A stretch of DNA of 57,507 bases from Paludibacteraceae bacterium (GCA_024399545.1 JAKSNS010000013.1:1-57507), one strand, 5' to 3'; positions 18,029 to 29,457 are shown, counted from the stretch's first letter. Numbers and translations are program-made. The notes: generated by a model not told the origin, from the sequence alone.

Positions 18029-18547
18029 TTAACCTTTAAATACCTTAGTCAGGCTGACACCACGATTCTGAGCTACAGTGAAAGCATCACGCATTTCAGC
18101 AAGAGCGGCAAATGTTGCTTTTACAAGGTTGTGAGGGTTGGATGAACCCTTGCTCTTTGCAAGAAGGTCTTTGACACCTGCACTCTCAAGTACGGCACGC
18201 ATTGCACCACCTGCCTTCAGTCCGGTACCGGCTGACGCTGGGTGAAGGAACACCTCAGAACCACCATAACGGGCTACTTGCTCGTGAGGGATGGTACCAT
18301 TGTGTACGGGAACCTTGATAAGGTTCTTCTTTGCAGCCTCAGCACCCTTCTGGATGGCAGCGGAAACCTCACCTGCCTTACCGAGACCCCAACCAACGAG
18401 GCCATTGCCATCACCTACAACTACGATAGCAGCGAAGCTGAAGGCACGACCACCCTTGGTAACCTTGGTTACACGATTAATAGCTACGAGACGGTCTACC
18501 AACTCTGACTCACTCGTCATTGTTCTCTGTTTGTTATTTTCTGCCAT
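18029..18547 (-). CDS. rpsE: 30S ribosomal protein S5
   Basis: This 172-aa protein has the S5 double-stranded RNA-binding N-domain with [20 protein letters not shown] and the C-domain [19 protein letters not shown]5 affects decoding fidelity. It follows rplR with a five-base gap. Confidence 0.98.
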   Translation of the reverse strand: MAENNKQRTMTSESELVDRLVAINRVTKVTKGGRAFSFAAIVVVGDGNGLVGWGLGKAGEVSAAIQKGAEAAKKNLIKVPVHNGTIPHEQVARYGGSEVFLHPASAGTGLKAGGAMRAVLESAGVKDLLAKSKGSSNPHNLVKATFAALAEMRDAFTVAQNRGVSLTKVFKG

Positions 18548-18552
18548 AGTTT

Positions 18553-18897
18553 TTAGAATTTGAGGCCTGCAGAACGAGCAGCATCAGCCAATTGTTTAAC
18601 ACGTCCGTGATACAAAAATCCATTACGGTCAAATACTACAGTATTTATACCTGCCTCCAATGCCTTCTTTGCTACAGCCTCACCGACTTTTGCGGCCACC
18701 TCTGTCTTGGTCATCTTCTCTTTGATGCCAAGCGAGTTCGCTGACACAAGAGTTCTGCCGGCGACATCATCAATAATTTGAGCATAGATTTGCGCATTGC
18801 TGCGGAAAACAGACAAACGAGGTTTTTCGGCTGTACCGTTCACATTGTGACGGATATGAGCCTTTATCTTGAGTCTTCTTTCTATTTTGCGGTCCAT
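18553..18897 (-). CDS. rplR: 50S ribosomal protein L18
   Basis: The 114-aa product ends [17 protein letters not shown] and contains [20 protein letters not shown], both typical of L18, which anchors 5S rRNA in the central protuberance. Confidence 0.98.
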   Translation of the reverse strand: MDRKIERRLKIKAHIRHNVNGTAEKPRLSVFRSNAQIYAQIIDDVAGRTLVSANSLGIKEKMTKTEVAAKVGEAVAKKALEAGINTVVFDRNGFLYHGRVKQLADAARSAGLKF

Positions 18898-18917
18898 AAT
18901 AATCTACTTTATATAAA

Positions 18918-19469
18918 TTACTTACCAGCAGTCTTACCTGCTTTACGACGAATATATTCACCCTGGAACTTGACACCCTTTCCTTTGTAAGGCTCTGGCA
19001 TACGGAATGAGCGAATCTTAGCACAAACCTGACCGAGAAGCTGTTTGTCGCAGCTTTCAAGGATAATCAATGGGTTCTGGTTACGTTCCGAAACGGTCTG
19101 AACCTTAATCTCAGGTGCAAGTCCCATGTAAATTGCATGGGTATAACCGAGAGAAAGCTCAAGCACTTGACCTGTAGCGTTGGCACGGTAACCTACACCC
19201 ACCAACTCAAGGGTCTTCTTGTAACCTTCAGAGACACCAACAACCATATTGTGAATCAATGCGCGGTAGAGACCATGCATAGCACGCATTTCGCGCTCGT
19301 CGTTTGGACGTGCAACATGACATACGCCACCATCAACCGTAACGGTAATGTTTGGATTGACATCCTGCTTCAATTCACCCTTAGGGCCTTTAACAGTAAC
19401 AACATTGCCGTTAACCGAAATTGTAACACCTTTTGGGAGGTGAACTGGCAATTTTCCTATTCTTGACAT
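18918..19469 (-). CDS. rplF: 50S ribosomal protein L6
   Basis: This 183-aa protein has the two tandem L6 domains and the conserved C-terminal motif PEPYKGKGVKFQGEYIRRKA. L6 lies at the base of the L7/L12 stalk near the factor-binding site. It follows rpsH with a 17-base gap. Confidence 0.98.
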   Translation of the reverse strand: MSRIGKLPVHLPKGVTISVNGNVVTVKGPKGELKQDVNPNITVTVDGGVCHVARPNDEREMRAMHGLYRALIHNMVVGVSEGYKKTLELVGVGYRANATGQVLELSLGYTHAIYMGLAPEIKVQTVSERNQNPLIILESCDKQLLGQVCAKIRSFRMPEPYKGKGVKFQGEYIRRKAGKTAGK

Positions 19470-19486
19470 AATATTACCTCCTCAAA

Positions 19487-19882
19487 TTAATATACGAAAC
19501 ATAATACTTCGCCACCAACTTTCTCCTGCGTTGCCTCTTTGTCGGTCATAACGCCTTTGGATGTCGAAAGGATAGCAATACCCAAGCCGTTCAAGACGCG
19601 TGGCATCTCTTTGTAGCCTGTGTACTGACGCAAACCTGGAGTTGACACTCTCTGCAACTTCTTGATTGCATTAACTTTGTTTACGGGATCGTACTTCAGG
19701 GCTATTTTTATTGTACCCTGCGGACCATCCTCTACGAACTTGTAGTTCAGAATGTAGCCTTTGTCAAAAAGTACTTTCGTGATTTCCTTTTTGAGATTAG
19801 AGGCAGGAACTTCAACTACGCGATGATTAGCTTTAATCGCATTGCGGAGTCGAGTTAAATAATCTGCGATTGGATCTGTCAT
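19487..19882 (-). CDS. rpsH: 30S ribosomal protein S8
   Basis: This 131-aa protein begins MTDPIADYLTRLRNAIKANH and ends with the S8 segment KGVMTDKEATQEKVGGEVLC. S8 is a primary 16S binder and the spc-operon repressor in Escherichia coli. An unusually long 126-nt spacer with potential hairpins lies just upstream. Confidence 0.98.
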   Translation of the reverse strand: MTDPIADYLTRLRNAIKANHRVVEVPASNLKKEITKVLFDKGYILNYKFVEDGPQGTIKIALKYDPVNKVNAIKKLQRVSTPGLRQYTGYKEMPRVLNGLGIAILSTSKGVMTDKEATQEKVGGEVLCFVY

Positions 19883-20008
19883 AAAAGTTTTTAATTAAAT
19901 TGATTCCAACGTGTCGGAACAATATTTAGTTAATAAATAATTCCTCGGAATTACGAGACAATGCAGAGATGCGATTGTTCGCACCCCCACATTAACCAAA
20001 GCGACTGT
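19883..20008 (-). promoter_or_regulatory. hairpin-containing leader between rpsN and rpsH
   Basis: This is the longest spacer inside the spc genes. It can form TGCGA/TCGCA with a TTGT loop (19970-19983) and AATTCCTCGGAATT (19939-19952), both ahead of the S8 start. Autoregulatory binding or mRNA processing is possible. No Bacteroidetes promoter box is obvious in it. Confidence 0.35.
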
Positions 20009-20278
20009 TTACCAGCTAGCCTTCTTAACACCTGGAATGAGACCTGCTGCGGCCATCTCCCTGAACTGAATACGAGAGATTCCGAACTGGCGGATAAATC
20101 CTTTAGGACGTCCGGTCAGTTTGCAACGGTTGTGCAAACGAACATAGCAGGCATTCTTTGGCAAGGTCTGCAAACCCTCGTAGTCACCATCCTTGAGCAT
20201 CTGCTCACGTTTTGCGGCGTATTTTGCTACGAGACGGGCACGCTTAACCTCACGGGCTTTCATTGATTCTTTAGCCAT
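20009..20278 (-). CDS. rpsN: 30S ribosomal protein S14, long zinc-free form
   Basis: At 89 aa this is the long S14 type. The region around [20 protein letters not shown] has two separated cysteines but no CxxC pairs, so it should not bind zinc. The end, [11 protein letters not shown], is canonical. It lies seven bases after rplE. Confidence 0.97.
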   Translation of the reverse strand: MAKESMKAREVKRARLVAKYAAKREQMLKDGDYEGLQTLPKNACYVRLHNRCKLTGRPKGFIRQFGISRIQFREMAAAGLIPGVKKASW

Positions 20279-20284
20279 ATCCTA

Positions 20285-20830
20285 TCAATTCTTTTTAAAT
20301 GGTAAACCGAACTCACGGAGAAGGGCGAAACCCTCTTCGTCAGTCTTTGCTGTTGTAACGAAAGTGATATTCATACCGAGCAACTTCTGGATGTTGTCGA
20401 TATTGATCTCTGGGAAGATAATCTGCTCAGTAATACCGAGTGTATAGTTCCCACGACCGTCAAGCTTGCTCTCGATACCCTTGAAGTCACGGATACGAGG
20501 AAGAGCGACACGGATAAGACGCTCAAGGAACTCATACATCCTCTTGTCACGAAGGGTTACGCGAACACCGATAGGCATTTTCTTACGAACCTTGAAGTTT
20601 GCGATATCCTTGCGCGAAACTGTCTGTACAGCCTTCTGACCAGTGATAGCGGTCATCTCTTCGATAGCCGTATCGATAATCTTCTTGTCAGCAATTGCGA
20701 TACCAAGACCCTGATTGAGGACAATCTTCTCAAGTCTTGGAACCTGCATAACAGTTGTATAACCAAACTCCTTTGTCAGAGCAGGAACGATACGCTCCTG
20801 ATACTCTTTCTTCAAACTAAGTGTATCCAT
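20285..20830 (-). CDS. rplE: 50S ribosomal protein L5
   Basis: This 181-aa protein contains the L5 signature [13 protein letters not shown] and [18 protein letters not shown]5 binds 5S rRNA and touches P-site tRNA. Its start codon shares its last base with the rplX stop, so the pair is translationally coupled. Confidence 0.98.
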   Translation of the reverse strand: MDTLSLKKEYQERIVPALTKEFGYTTVMQVPRLEKIVLNQGLGIAIADKKIIDTAIEEMTAITGQKAVQTVSRKDIANFKVRKKMPIGVRVTLRDKRMYEFLERLIRVALPRIRDFKGIESKLDGRGNYTLGITEQIIFPEINIDNIQKLLGMNITFVTTAKTDEEGFALLREFGLPFKKN

Positions 20831-21150
20831 TACTTAATCTCCTCCCCTGATTTTTTAGCATAGCGAACCAATTTTCCCTTATCATTCAAACGGCGACCGA
20901 TACGGGTTGGTTTCCCGCTCTTAGGGTCAACGACATTGAGATTAGAAATATGAATTGGAGCCTCGAGTTTAACAATTCCACCTTGTGGGTTCTTTGCATT
21001 AGGCTTGGTACTCTTAGATACCATATTGATGCCCTCGACGATTGCGCGCTGTTTGTCAACAAGCACACGAAGAACGCGGCCGGTTTTGCCTTTATCTTCA
21101 CCTGCGTTCACGAAGACAAGATCACCTTTTTTGATATGTAACTTTGACAT
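20830..21150 (-). CDS. rplX: 50S ribosomal protein L24
   Basis: This 106-aa protein has an N-terminal KOW motif, [20 protein letters not shown], and the family segment [20 protein letters not shown]24 starts large-subunit assembly and lies near the peptide exit. Confidence 0.98.
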   Translation of the reverse strand: MSKLHIKKGDLVFVNAGEDKGKTGRVLRVLVDKQRAIVEGINMVSKSTKPNAKNPQGGIVKLEAPIHISNLNVVDPKSGKPTRIGRRLNDKGKLVRYAKKSGEEIK

Positions 21151-21169
21151 TGCTTAACCTTTTAGATAG

Positions 21170-21535
21170 TTAGAGCACCTCTGGTGCAAGTGAAATGATT
21201 TTCATATTAGTCGCGCGGAGCTCGCGGGCAACTGGTCCGAAGATACGGCTGCCACGGATTTCGCCAGCATTGTTAAGCAATACGCAGGCATTGTCGTCGA
21301 AACGGATGTAAGAACCGTCGGTACGGCGGATTTCCTTCTTCGTACGAACGATTACAGCCTTAGATACAGCACCTTTCTTAACCTCACCTGATGGGAGAGC
21401 GCTCTTGACTGCAACTACAATGACATCGCCAACAGTGGCATAGCGTTTGCCAGTACCGCCAAGCACGCGGATACACAAAACCTCCTTAGCGCCGCTATTA
21501 TCGGCAACCTTAAGTCTACTTTCTGTCTGTATCAT
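21170..21535 (-). CDS. rplN: 50S ribosomal protein L14
   Basis: The 121-aa product starts [20 protein letters not shown], one of the most conserved ribosomal N-termini, and ends [12 protein letters not shown]-like ([12 protein letters not shown]). It forms an intersubunit bridge. The gap from rpsQ is two bases. Confidence 0.99.
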   Translation of the reverse strand: MIQTESRLKVADNSGAKEVLCIRVLGGTGKRYATVGDVIVVAVKSALPSGEVKKGAVSKAVIVRTKKEIRRTDGSYIRFDDNACVLLNNAGEIRGSRIFGPVARELRATNMKIISLAPEVL

Positions 21536-21537
21536 AA

Positions 21538-21792
21538 TTACTTAGCTCTTTCAATGATTTTTACTAATGTCCATCTCTTAGTCTTGCTCAATGGACGAGT
21601 CTCTCTAATCAGAACAGTATCACCTACATGACAGTCATTCTTCTCGTCATGAGCATGGAATTTCTTTGTCTTATTGACAAACTTTCCGTAGATAGGGTGT
21701 TTCTCTTTCCATTTAACAGCAACAGTAATGGATTTATCCATTTTATCACTGAAAACGACACCTATACGTTCTTTTCTAACATTCTTTTCCAT
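21538..21792 (-). CDS. rpsQ: 30S ribosomal protein S17
   Basis: This 84-aa OB-fold protein contains the S17 signature [18 protein letters not shown]. It begins [21 protein letters not shown]17 is an early 16S rRNA binder. Confidence 0.98.
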   Translation of the reverse strand: MEKNVRKERIGVVFSDKMDKSITVAVKWKEKHPIYGKFVNKTKKFHAHDEKNDCHVGDTVLIRETRPLSKTKRWTLVKIIERAK

Positions 21793-21808
21793 AATACGGA
21801 TAAATAAA

Positions 21809-22006
21809 TTATTGTTGGTTAAGTTCGCGTTGACGCAACTCTGTGTAAAGACGTGCGATTGTTCTGCGTGTCTCCTTGATCAACGATGTGTTGTCAAGTG
21901 GAGAAATTGCGTGATTGAGTTTCATGCGAACCAAAGCCTCGCTCTCAGAAGCCACACGCTCCTTGATTTCGGCAGTTGTCAGTTCTTTGATTTCTCTTGT
22001 TTTCAT
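21809..22006 (-). CDS. rpmC: 50S ribosomal protein L29
   Basis: The 65-aa helical protein starts [18 protein letters not shown] and has the C-terminal family motif [18 protein letters not shown]. It sits at the exit tunnel next to L23. Confidence 0.97.
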   Translation of the reverse strand: MKTREIKELTTAEIKERVASESEALVRMKLNHAISPLDNTSLIKETRRTIARLYTELRQRELNQQ

Positions 22007-22012
22007 ACTAAA

Positions 22013-22444
22013 TTACACGTTTTGAGTTGGATCGTAGTCTCTACGAACAACGAATTTTGTAATAATAGGGAGTTTCTGTGAACCCAAACGGAGAGCTTCT
22101 TTAGCGACTTCGAATGGAACACCATCTATCTCGAACAAAATACGACCTGGGGTTACAGGTGCTACATAGCCTTCAGGGCTACCCTTACCTTTACCCATAC
22201 GTACATCGGCAGGCTTCTTGGTGATTGGTTTATCTGGGAAGATGCGAATCCACAACTGACCTTGACGCTGCATATAACGGGTAATGGCTACACGGGCTGC
22301 CTCAATCTGACGACCGGTAATCCATATAGTACCAAGCGACTTGATACCGAAAGAACCGAAAGCCAACTCGGTTCCACGGTGAGCAAAACCTTTGGCACGA
22401 CCTTTTTGCGGTCTTCTGTATTTGGTTTTTTTAGGTTGTAACAT
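22013..22444 (-). CDS. rplP: 50S ribosomal protein L16
   Basis: The 143-aa product starts [20 protein letters not shown] and carries [15 protein letters not shown], close to the A-site tRNA elbow. It precedes rpmC by six bases. Confidence 0.98.
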   Translation of the reverse strand: MLQPKKTKYRRPQKGRAKGFAHRGTELAFGSFGIKSLGTIWITGRQIEAARVAITRYMQRQGQLWIRIFPDKPITKKPADVRMGKGKGSPEGYVAPVTPGRILFEIDGVPFEVAKEALRLGSQKLPIITKFVVRRDYDPTQNV

Positions 22445-22469
22445 AACTCTAATCTGTATTCAAAAGGTT

Positions 22470-23195
22470 TTACTTCTTTTTATTACGGAATGGTCTGCGG
22501 CCGCCACGGTCGTTTCCTCCACGGTTACCCTGATCTTTCTGTGCAGTGAACTGAGGAGCAAGGTCACACTTGCCATAAACCTCGCCACGGCAAATCCATA
22601 CCTTGATACCAATGATACCTACTTTGGTAAGAGCCTCGGTGTGGCAATAGTCAATGTCGGCACGGAATGTGTGAAGTGGGGTACGACCCTCCTTGAACAT
22701 CTCCGAACGTGCCATCTCAGCACCATTCAGACGTCCTGACACTTGGACCTTGATTCCCTCTGCTCCCATTCTCATTGTCGAGGCAATTGCCATCTTAACG
22801 GCACGACGGTATGCGATTTTGCCCTCAATCTGATGGGCGATATTGCTGCCGACGATTGTTGCGTCAAGGTCTGGACGTTTTACCTCGAAAATGTTAATCT
22901 GGATATCCTTATCCGTAACCTTCTTCAACTCCTCTTTCAGTTTGTCAACATCCTGACCGCCTTTACCGATAACTACACCTGGACGGGCGGTGCAGATTGT
23001 GATGGTCACAAGTTTGAGGGTTCTTTCGATTACGATTCTTGAAAGGCTGGCTTTTGCAAGACGGGCATTGAGGTATTTACGAATCTTGCTATCTTCAAGG
23101 AGAGTATCTCCATAGTTATCGCCGCCATACCAGTTTGAGTCCCAACCGCGGATGATTCCTAAACGGTTACTTATTGGGTTTGTTTTCTGTCCCAT
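22470..23195 (-). CDS. rpsC: 30S ribosomal protein S3
   Basis: This 241-aa protein has a KH domain with [18 protein letters not shown] and the C-terminal S3 domain. A Gly/Asn/Arg-rich tail after residue about 220 ([14 protein letters not shown]) extends beyond the usual length. S3 forms part of the mRNA entry channel and its helicase. Confidence 0.98.
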   Translation of the reverse strand: MGQKTNPISNRLGIIRGWDSNWYGGDNYGDTLLEDSKIRKYLNARLAKASLSRIVIERTLKLVTITICTARPGVVIGKGGQDVDKLKEELKKVTDKDIQINIFEVKRPDLDATIVGSNIAHQIEGKIAYRRAVKMAIASTMRMGAEGIKVQVSGRLNGAEMARSEMFKEGRTPLHTFRADIDYCHTEALTKVGIIGIKVWICRGEVYGKCDLAPQFTAQKDQGNRGGNDRGGRRPFRNKKK

Positions 23196-23200
23196 CTTGG

Positions 23201-23614
23201 TTAGTCTTGATTTTCGTTATTATTTACTTTTGAATCCACGAAGAGAGTCACATGGTTGGAACGCTTACGGATTCTGTAACCACGTCCCTGAGGAGCTGTG
23301 CGGAGTCTCTTCAACATTCTCGCAGAGTCCACATATATCATGCTAACGTAGAGGTTACCGTTCTCTGCCTTCTCGCCTGTCTTCTGTTCCCAGTTGGCGA
23401 TGGCGGAACGAAGCAATTTCTCTACGCGGTTAGAAGCCTCCTTGGTTGAAAATCTCAAAACACCGAGTGCCTTGTTAACCTCCATGCCACGAATCATGTC
23501 TGCCACAAGACGCATCTTGCGTGGAGACGTTGGCACGTTGTTCAACTTGGCGAAATATTGTGTTTTACGGGCTTCCTTCAGTGCATTAGCTGCATTACGT
23601 TTTCTTACACCCAT
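23201..23614 (-). CDS. rplV: 50S ribosomal protein L22
   Basis: The 137-aa product contains the loop that reaches the exit tunnel, [20 protein letters not shown], where macrolide resistance changes map in other species. Five bases separate its stop from the rpsC start. Confidence 0.98.
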   Translation of the reverse strand: MGVRKRNAANALKEARKTQYFAKLNNVPTSPRKMRLVADMIRGMEVNKALGVLRFSTKEASNRVEKLLRSAIANWEQKTGEKAENGNLYVSMIYVDSARMLKRLRTAPQGRGYRIRKRSNHVTLFVDSKVNNNENQD

Positions 23615-23662
23615 TTTTATTCAATTTTTTGGATTAATGAATAGATTACTTAAGGCAACTTA

Positions 23663-23929
23663 TTATTTCTTCTTACCACCATGACCACGGAAAGTACGTG
23701 TTGGCGCAAACTCGCCCAGTTTGTGACCTACCATGTTCTCAGTTACGTAAACAGGAATAAATTTGTTACCATTATGGACTGCAATTGTATGACCAACGAA
23801 GTCTGGAGAAATCATTGAGGCTCTTGCCCAAGTCTTGACAACGGACTTCTTACCGCTTTCATTCATGTCAAGCACTTTCTTCTCCAACTTGAGGTTGATA
23901 TAAGGTCCTTTTTTCAATGAACGACTCAT
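23663..23929 (-). CDS. rpsS: 30S ribosomal protein S19
   Basis: The 88-aa product begins [20 protein letters not shown] and ends [19 protein letters not shown]19 forms the head and contacts S13. Confidence 0.98.
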   Translation of the reverse strand: MSRSLKKGPYINLKLEKKVLDMNESGKKSVVKTWARASMISPDFVGHTIAVHNGNKFIPVYVTENMVGHKLGEFAPTRTFRGHGGKKK

Positions 23930-23950
23930 AATTCAGTTCTTCTTTAATGG

Positions 23951-24778
23951 TTACTTACTCTTTCTTTCAATTATGTACTGGGTTGTCTGCTTCTTAGGGC
24001 GACGAGTCTTCTTACCCTTAGCCAACTGTCCTGTGCGTGAACGTGGGTGACCACCTGACTGACGGCCTTCGCCACCACCCATTGGGTGATCCACTGGGTT
24101 CATTGCAACGCCACGTACTCTTGGGCGACGGCCCAACCAACGAGTACGACCAGCCTTACCAGATTTCTCAAGCGCATGGTCTGCATTGCCGACTACGCCG
24201 ACAGTCGCACGGCATGTGCCGAGAACCTTACGAGTTTCGCCAGAAGGCAACTTCACAATGACGTATTTGCCGTCACGTGAGATAATCTGTGCGAAAGTAC
24301 CTGCACTACGAACAAGAGCAGCACCCTGACCTGGGCGGAGTTCAATGTTGTGTACCATGGTACCAAGAGGAATTTTCTCCATTGGAAGTGAGTTGCCAAC
24401 CTCTGGCGCAACATCATTTCCTGAAAGAAGTACTTGACCTACCTGCAATCCGTTTGGTGCAAGAATGTAGCTTTTCTCACCGTCAGCATAGTAAAGAAGC
24501 GCAATACGGGCAGAACGGTTTGGGTCATACTCGATTGTCTTTACTGTTGCTGGAACGTTGTCTTTGAAGCAACGCTTGAAATCAATTACTCTGTATCTTC
24601 TCTTGTGACCGCCACCAATATAGCGCATGGTCATCTTACCTGTGTTGTTTCGGCCACCTGTCTTGCCGAAACCGCATACAAGAGATTTTTCTGGAGTGCT
24701 CGCAGTAATTGTGTCGAACATTCCAATAATTTTATGTCTTTGCCCCGGTGTTGTGGGTTTTAATTTGCGTACAGCCAT
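23951..24778 (-). CDS. rplB: 50S ribosomal protein L2
   Basis: The 275-aa product has the SH3-like and OB domains and the signature [19 protein letters not shown], including the conserved histidine near the peptidyl-transferase centre. It has normal length and the usual Lys/Arg-rich end. Confidence 0.99.
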   Translation of the reverse strand: MAVRKLKPTTPGQRHKIIGMFDTITASTPEKSLVCGFGKTGGRNNTGKMTMRYIGGGHKRRYRVIDFKRCFKDNVPATVKTIEYDPNRSARIALLYYADGEKSYILAPNGLQVGQVLLSGNDVAPEVGNSLPMEKIPLGTMVHNIELRPGQGAALVRSAGTFAQIISRDGKYVIVKLPSGETRKVLGTCRATVGVVGNADHALEKSGKAGRTRWLGRRPRVRGVAMNPVDHPMGGGEGRQSGGHPRSRTGQLAKGKKTRRPKKQTTQYIIERKSK

Positions 24779-24790
24779 TTCTATTTTCTA

Positions 24791-25081
24791 TTAGATGTTG
24801 CTATAGAAGTCAATGGTATCGCCTTCTTTCAGCGTCACGATTGCCTTCTTATAGGTTGCTGTTAAACCATTAATGATGCCTGCCTTCGTATAGCGGCTTT
24901 TTTTCTTGCCGTGGTAGTTTGATGTGTTGACTGACAACACTGTCACGCCGTACATCTCCTCTACAGCCTTCTTGATTTCAATCTTGTTAGCTTCGTGAGC
25001 TACCTGAAATGCTACACGGTTGAATTTCTCGCTGATGCGAGTCATTTTCTCCGTTACGATTGGTTTCTTTATGATTGCCAT
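24791..25081 (-). CDS. rplW: 50S ribosomal protein L23
   Basis: This 96-aa protein has the N-terminal PIVTEKMTRISE motif and the central EIKKAVEEMYGVTVLSVNT. L23 is the docking site for trigger factor and SRP at the tunnel exit. Confidence 0.98.
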   Translation of the reverse strand: MAIIKKPIVTEKMTRISEKFNRVAFQVAHEANKIEIKKAVEEMYGVTVLSVNTSNYHGKKKSRYTKAGIINGLTATYKKAIVTLKEGDTIDFYSNI

Positions 25082-25098
25082 AATCTGTTCCTCCGCAA

Positions 25099-25728
25099 TT
25101 AAGCATTAAAATGTTTATCAATTCCTGCGAGTGTAGCCTCCGGAAGTACGACAGCATTGCAATCCATAATTGCGTACGTGTTTAATTCCGAGACAGTTAT
25201 GACATTCGCTTTCTGCAAATTTCGAGACGACAAATATACAAATTTATTTGCTTCTGGCAAAATCACGAGCACTTTTTTATCGCCGATTTTGAGATTATTA
25301 AGCATTTGTACAAAGTCTTTAGTTTTTGGAGCGGCAAAGTCGATAGAATCAACAACGACAATCTCATTTTGCATCTGTTTGTATGCAAACGCAGACTTGC
25401 GGGCGAGTTGTTTCAGCTTCTTGTTCAACTTAAACCAGTAGTCGCGTGGCTTTGGTCCGAAAACACGTGCACCACCGACCAGCACTGGCGAATTGATGTC
25501 ACCACGACGGGCACCGCCACCACCTTTCTGACGTCCGAGTTTCTTCGTAGAACCCGAAATCTCCGAACGTTCCTTCGATTTGTGTGTACCTTGACGCTGG
25601 TTTGCCAGATACTGTTTTACATCCAAATAAATTGCGTGATCATTTGGCTCAATACCGAAAATGGATTCATTGAGGGTAACCTTCTTTCCGGTGTCTTCTC
25701 CTTTGATGTTTAATACACTGATTTCCAT
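25099..25728 (-). CDS. rplD: 50S ribosomal protein L4
   Basis: Starting at ATG 25728 gives a 209-aa protein, [14 protein letters not shown] onward. This start lies one base after the rplC stop and is preferred over an upstream in-frame codon at 25740 that would overlap rplC. The tunnel loop [20 protein letters not shown] is present. In Escherichia coli L4 represses the S10 operon; no homologous leader was recognised here. Confidence 0.97.
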   Translation of the reverse strand: MEISVLNIKGEDTGKKVTLNESIFGIEPNDHAIYLDVKQYLANQRQGTHKSKERSEISGSTKKLGRQKGGGGARRGDINSPVLVGGARVFGPKPRDYWFKLNKKLKQLARKSAFAYKQMQNEIVVVDSIDFAAPKTKDFVQMLNNLKIGDKKVLVILPEANKFVYLSSRNLQKANVITVSELNTYAIMDCNAVVLPEATLAGIDKHFNA

Positions 25729-25729
25729 T

Positions 25730-26347
25730 TTACTTCTCAATTAATACGATTGAACCTTTGCATCCTGGAACACTACCTTTAACGAGGAGCAGGTTGTGCT
25801 CTGGGATAACTTTAATCACCTGAAGGTTTTGCATGGTCACGCGGTCACCGCCCATCTGGCCGGCCATACGCATCCCCTTGAAAACCTTTGAAGGGTAAGA
25901 TGATGCACCGAGTGAACCTGGAGCTCTCAGACGGTCATCCTGACCATGAGTGCTCTGGCCTACACCACCAAAACCATGACGCTTTACAACGCCCTGGAAT
26001 CCTTTACCTTTCGATGTTCCGACAACATCTACCCAATCGCCTTCCTGAAAGAAGTCAACCGAGATTGTCTGACCAAGCTGATACTCGTCAGAAAATCCCT
26101 TGAACTCTACAAGTTTGCGCTTTGGAGTAGTGCCCGAAACAGCGAAGTGACCCTTCATTGCCTTGTTGGTGTGTTTCTCAGACTTCTCCTGGAAACCAAG
26201 CTGGAGGGCTGAATAGCCATCCTTTTCCATAGTCTTGACCTGAGTAACAACGCAAGGACCTACTTCAATTACTGTGCAGGGAAGGGCACGGCCTTCTGCA
26301 CTGAAAACGGAAGTCATTCCGATTTTCTTACCAATTAATCCTGGCAT
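25730..26347 (-). CDS. rplC: 50S ribosomal protein L3
   Basis: The 205-aa product begins [20 protein letters not shown] and contains the W-finger/loop segment [20 protein letters not shown], with the methylation-site-like Gln in AGQMGG. L3 helps organise the peptidyl-transferase region. It is preceded by a 112-bp gap after rpsJ. Confidence 0.98.
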   Translation of the reverse strand: MPGLIGKKIGMTSVFSAEGRALPCTVIEVGPCVVTQVKTMEKDGYSALQLGFQEKSEKHTNKAMKGHFAVSGTTPKRKLVEFKGFSDEYQLGQTISVDFFQEGDWVDVVGTSKGKGFQGVVKRHGFGGVGQSTHGQDDRLRAPGSLGASSYPSKVFKGMRMAGQMGGDRVTMQNLQVIKVIPEHNLLLVKGSVPGCKGSIVLIEK

Positions 26348-26459
26348 TTTTCTTTGTTTGTTTTTTTGGCTCAGCGGCTCGGCATTGGCTCTGCGACAAG
26401 CATACCGTGCTTGAACCGTTTATAAATAAAATTATAATTCCAAATGTAGTTTGAGGTTA
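26348..26459 (-). promoter_or_regulatory. spacer between rpsJ and rplC with a small hairpin
   Basis: This 112-bp gap contains CAAGCA-N5-TGCTTG (26397-26413) and a GC-rich stretch with repeated GGCTC, followed before the rplC start by a T-rich (A-rich in mRNA) run. It could be an attenuator or processing site, but it matches no leader I know. Confidence 0.3.
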
Positions 26460-26765
26460 TCAAACCTTGATTTCAACCTCAACACCTGAAGGCAACTCAA
26501 GTTTCATCAACGCATCGACAGTCTTAGGAGTCGAGTTGTAAATGTCAATAAGACGCTTGAAGTTGCACAACTGGAACTGCTCACGTGACTTCTTGTTTAC
26601 GAATGTTGAGCGGTTCACTGTAAAAATACGCTTGTGTGTTGGCAATGGAATTGGACCTGAAACAACGGCCTGTGTTGCCTTCACTGTGTTTACGATTTTC
26701 TCTGCTGATTTGTCAACAAGGGCATGATCGTAAGATTTCAGTTTGATACGAATCTTTTGACTCAT
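26460..26765 (-). CDS. rpsJ: 30S ribosomal protein S10
   Basis: This 101-aa protein starts [20 protein letters not shown] and contains [18 protein letters not shown], which includes the loop contacting NusB in transcription antitermination. It directly follows fusA, without an intervening tuf gene. Confidence 0.98.
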   Translation of the reverse strand: MSQKIRIKLKSYDHALVDKSAEKIVNTVKATQAVVSGPIPLPTHKRIFTVNRSTFVNKKSREQFQLCNFKRLIDIYNSTPKTVDALMKLELPSGVEVEIKV

Positions 26766-26843
26766 CTTTCTTTTTTGTTTTCTATCTATTATTTAATAAT
26801 GTGTGGGTTAAGAGTCATTCGCTAACCCACACTTTTTTATCGA

Positions 26844-28961
26844 TTAAAGGAGGTCTGCACGACCTTGTGCCTCTTCCACTACTGGACGGGCAAGGGTTGC
26901 CGAAAGTTCTGCGTAATGCGAGAACTCCATTGAAGAGGTTGCACGGCCTGAAGTGATTGTACGGAGAGCGGTCACATAACCGAATGTCTCGCTCAATGGC
27001 ACTTTAGCCTTGACGATGCGTGCGCCTGTACGGCTTGTCTCCATACCCTCAACCTGACCACGGCGTTTGTTCAAGTCACCGATTACGTCACCCATTGACT
27101 CCTCTGGTGTTACGACTTCCAGTTTCATGATTGGCTCCATAAGTACTGGTTTAGCCTTGGCACAAGCGTTCTTGAATGCGAACTGTGCGCAGAGTTCAAA
27201 TGACAACTGGTCTGAGTCAACTGGATGGAACGAACCATCGACAAGGGTAACCTTCAGTTGGTCAACAGGGAAACCTGCCAACACACCGTTCTTCATAGCA
27301 GCCAGGAAGCCCTTCTGTACTGATGGGATGAACTCCTTAGGAACGTTACCGCCCTTAACCTCATCGATGAATTGCAGAGAGCCCTCAAAGCCTTCGTCAA
27401 CTGGACCGACCTTAACGATGATGTCTGCGAACTTACCACGGCCACCTGACTGTTTCTTATAAACCTCACGGAGGTCAACCTCCTTAGTGATAGCCTCTTT
27501 GTACGAAACTTGTGGACGACCTTGGTTACACTCAACATGGAACTCGCGTTTCAGACGGTCAATGATAATCTCAAGGTGAAGCTCACCCATACCAGAGATA
27601 ACTGTCTGACCAGACTGCTCGTCAGTGCGCACTGTGAATGTTGGGTCCTCCTCTGCCAGTTTGCCAAGACCGATACCCAGTTTGTCAAGGTCAGCCTGCG
27701 ACTTAGGCTCAACGGCTATACCGATAACTGGATCTGGGAAGTCGATTGACTCAAGGACAATCTGGTGGTCCTCATCACAGAGTGTATCACCTGTACGGAT
27801 ATCCTTGAAACCAACACCTGCACCTATATCGCCTGCTGCAATCTCGTCAACAGGGTTCTGTTTGTTCGAGTGCATCTGGAACAAGCGTGAGATTCTCTCC
27901 TTTTTGCCCGAACGTGGGTTGAAGATATATGAACCGGCAACGACTTTACCGGAATAAACTCTGAAGAAGCACAGACGGCCGACGTATGGGTCTGTTGCGA
28001 TTTTGAATGCGAGGGCTGTCGTAGGCTCCTCGTCCAAAGGCTTGCGGACAATCTTCTTGTCTGCGTCGCTTGGGTCATGACCTTCGATTGAAGGATTGTC
28101 AAGCGGCGAAGGAAGATATGCACAAACAGCGTCAAGCAGGGTCTGCACACCCTTGTTCTTGAATGATGAACCGCATACCACTGGGTAAATCTCCATAGCG
28201 ACTGTAGCCTTGCGGATAACAGTGCGGATTTCGTCCTCGGTGATTGTCGATGGGTCGTCGAAATACTTCTCCATCATTGCGTCATCGTAAGATGAGAGGG
28301 TCTCAAGCATCTTGTCGCGCCACTCCTCAGCCTCTGCCTGAAGGTCGGCAGGGATATCCTCTGCCGAATAGTCAGCGCCCATTGTCTCGTCATGCCAGAA
28401 GAGAGCCTTCATCTTTATAAGGTCAACCACGCCTTTGAAAGTATCCTCTGCTCCGATAGGGATTTGGATAGGGCATGGGTTTGCGCCAAGGACGGTCTTA
28501 ATCTGGGTTACTACCTCAAAGAAGTTTGCGCCAGAACGGTCCATCTTGTTCACGTAGCATACGCGTGGCACATTATATTTATCGGCCTGTCTCCACACTG
28601 TCTCAGACTGTGGCTCAACGCCACCTACTGCACAGAATGTTGCGACCGCACCGTCAAGGATACGGAGTGAACGCTCAACCTCAGCTGTGAAGTCAACGTG
28701 ACCCGGAGTGTCAATCAGGTTGATACGGTACTGCTTGTCAGCCCAGTTCCAACGAGTGGTTGTAGCGGCGGAGGTGATGGTGATACCACGTTCCTGCTCC
28801 TGCTCCATCCAGTCCATTGTCGCTGCACCGTCATGCACCTCACCAATCTTGTGAGTCAGACCTGTATAGAAAAGGATACGCTCCGAAGTAGTGGTTTTAC
28901 CGGCATCAATATGCGCCATGATGCCGATGTTGCGGGTGAGAGATAAATCGTGTTTAGCCAT
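26844..28961 (-). CDS. fusA: elongation factor G
   Basis: This 705-aa translocase GTPase has G1 [16 protein letters not shown]3 [11 protein letters not shown] and G4 NKMDR, then domains II-V including the [17 protein letters not shown] segment. It drives tRNA-mRNA translocation. Its position between rpsG and rpsJ marks it as the canonical fusA. Confidence 0.98.
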   Translation of the reverse strand: MAKHDLSLTRNIGIMAHIDAGKTTTSERILFYTGLTHKIGEVHDGAATMDWMEQEQERGITITSAATTTRWNWADKQYRINLIDTPGHVDFTAEVERSLRILDGAVATFCAVGGVEPQSETVWRQADKYNVPRVCYVNKMDRSGANFFEVVTQIKTVLGANPCPIQIPIGAEDTFKGVVDLIKMKALFWHDETMGADYSAEDIPADLQAEAEEWRDKMLETLSSYDDAMMEKYFDDPSTITEDEIRTVIRKATVAMEIYPVVCGSSFKNKGVQTLLDAVCAYLPSPLDNPSIEGHDPSDADKKIVRKPLDEEPTTALAFKIATDPYVGRLCFFRVYSGKVVAGSYIFNPRSGKKERISRLFQMHSNKQNPVDEIAAGDIGAGVGFKDIRTGDTLCDEDHQIVLESIDFPDPVIGIAVEPKSQADLDKLGIGLGKLAEEDPTFTVRTDEQSGQTVISGMGELHLEIIIDRLKREFHVECNQGRPQVSYKEAITKEVDLREVYKKQSGGRGKFADIIVKVGPVDEGFEGSLQFIDEVKGGNVPKEFIPSVQKGFLAAMKNGVLAGFPVDQLKVTLVDGSFHPVDSDQLSFELCAQFAFKNACAKAKPVLMEPIMKLEVVTPEESMGDVIGDLNKRRGQVEGMETSRTGARIVKAKVPLSETFGYVTALRTITSGRATSSMEFSHYAELSATLARPVVEEAQGRADLL

Positions 28962-28980
28962 TTACTTTTTCCCTTTAAGA

Positions 28981-29457
28981 TTAGAATCTGAAGTGAGCGA
29001 AAGCACGGTTAGCCTCAGCCATGCGGTGGATTTCCTCTTTACGTTTGAATGCGCCGCCCTGATTGTTGAATGCGTCAACGATTTCGCCGGCAAGTTTCTC
29101 ACTCATCGAGTGACCTGAACGCTTGCGAGCGTAATTGATGATGTTCTTCATCGAGATAGACTCTTTGCGGTCTGGGCGGATTTCGGTTGGCACCTGGAAT
29201 GTTGCGCCACCGATACGGCGTGATTTAACCTCAACCTGAGGGGTTACGTTCTCAAGTGCGGTCTTCCAGATTTCGACTGGTGTTTTCTCCTCGTTAGGGA
29301 GTTTGTTCTTCACAATTTCCAATGCACCATAGAAGATGCTGAACGATATTGACTTCTTGCCGTCAAGCATAAGGTGGTTGACGAACTTTGTTACCTTTAC
29401 GTCACCGAAAACTGGATCTGGAAGAATCACACGCTTTTTTGGGGTTGACTTTCTCAT
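28981..29457 (-). CDS. rpsG: 30S ribosomal protein S7
   Basis: The start [20 protein letters not shown] at 29457 gives 158 aa, the size normal in this phylum; the in-frame upstream GTG at 29508 would add 17 residues without family support. It contains the tRNA/mRNA-channel segment [20 protein letters not shown]. It is the second gene of the str operon. Confidence 0.96.
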   Translation of the reverse strand: MRKSTPKKRVILPDPVFGDVKVTKFVNHLMLDGKKSISFSIFYGALEIVKNKLPNEEKTPVEIWKTALENVTPQVEVKSRRIGGATFQVPTEIRPDRKESISMKNIINYARKRSGHSMSEKLAGEIVDAFNNQGGAFKRKEEIHRMAEANRAFAHFRF

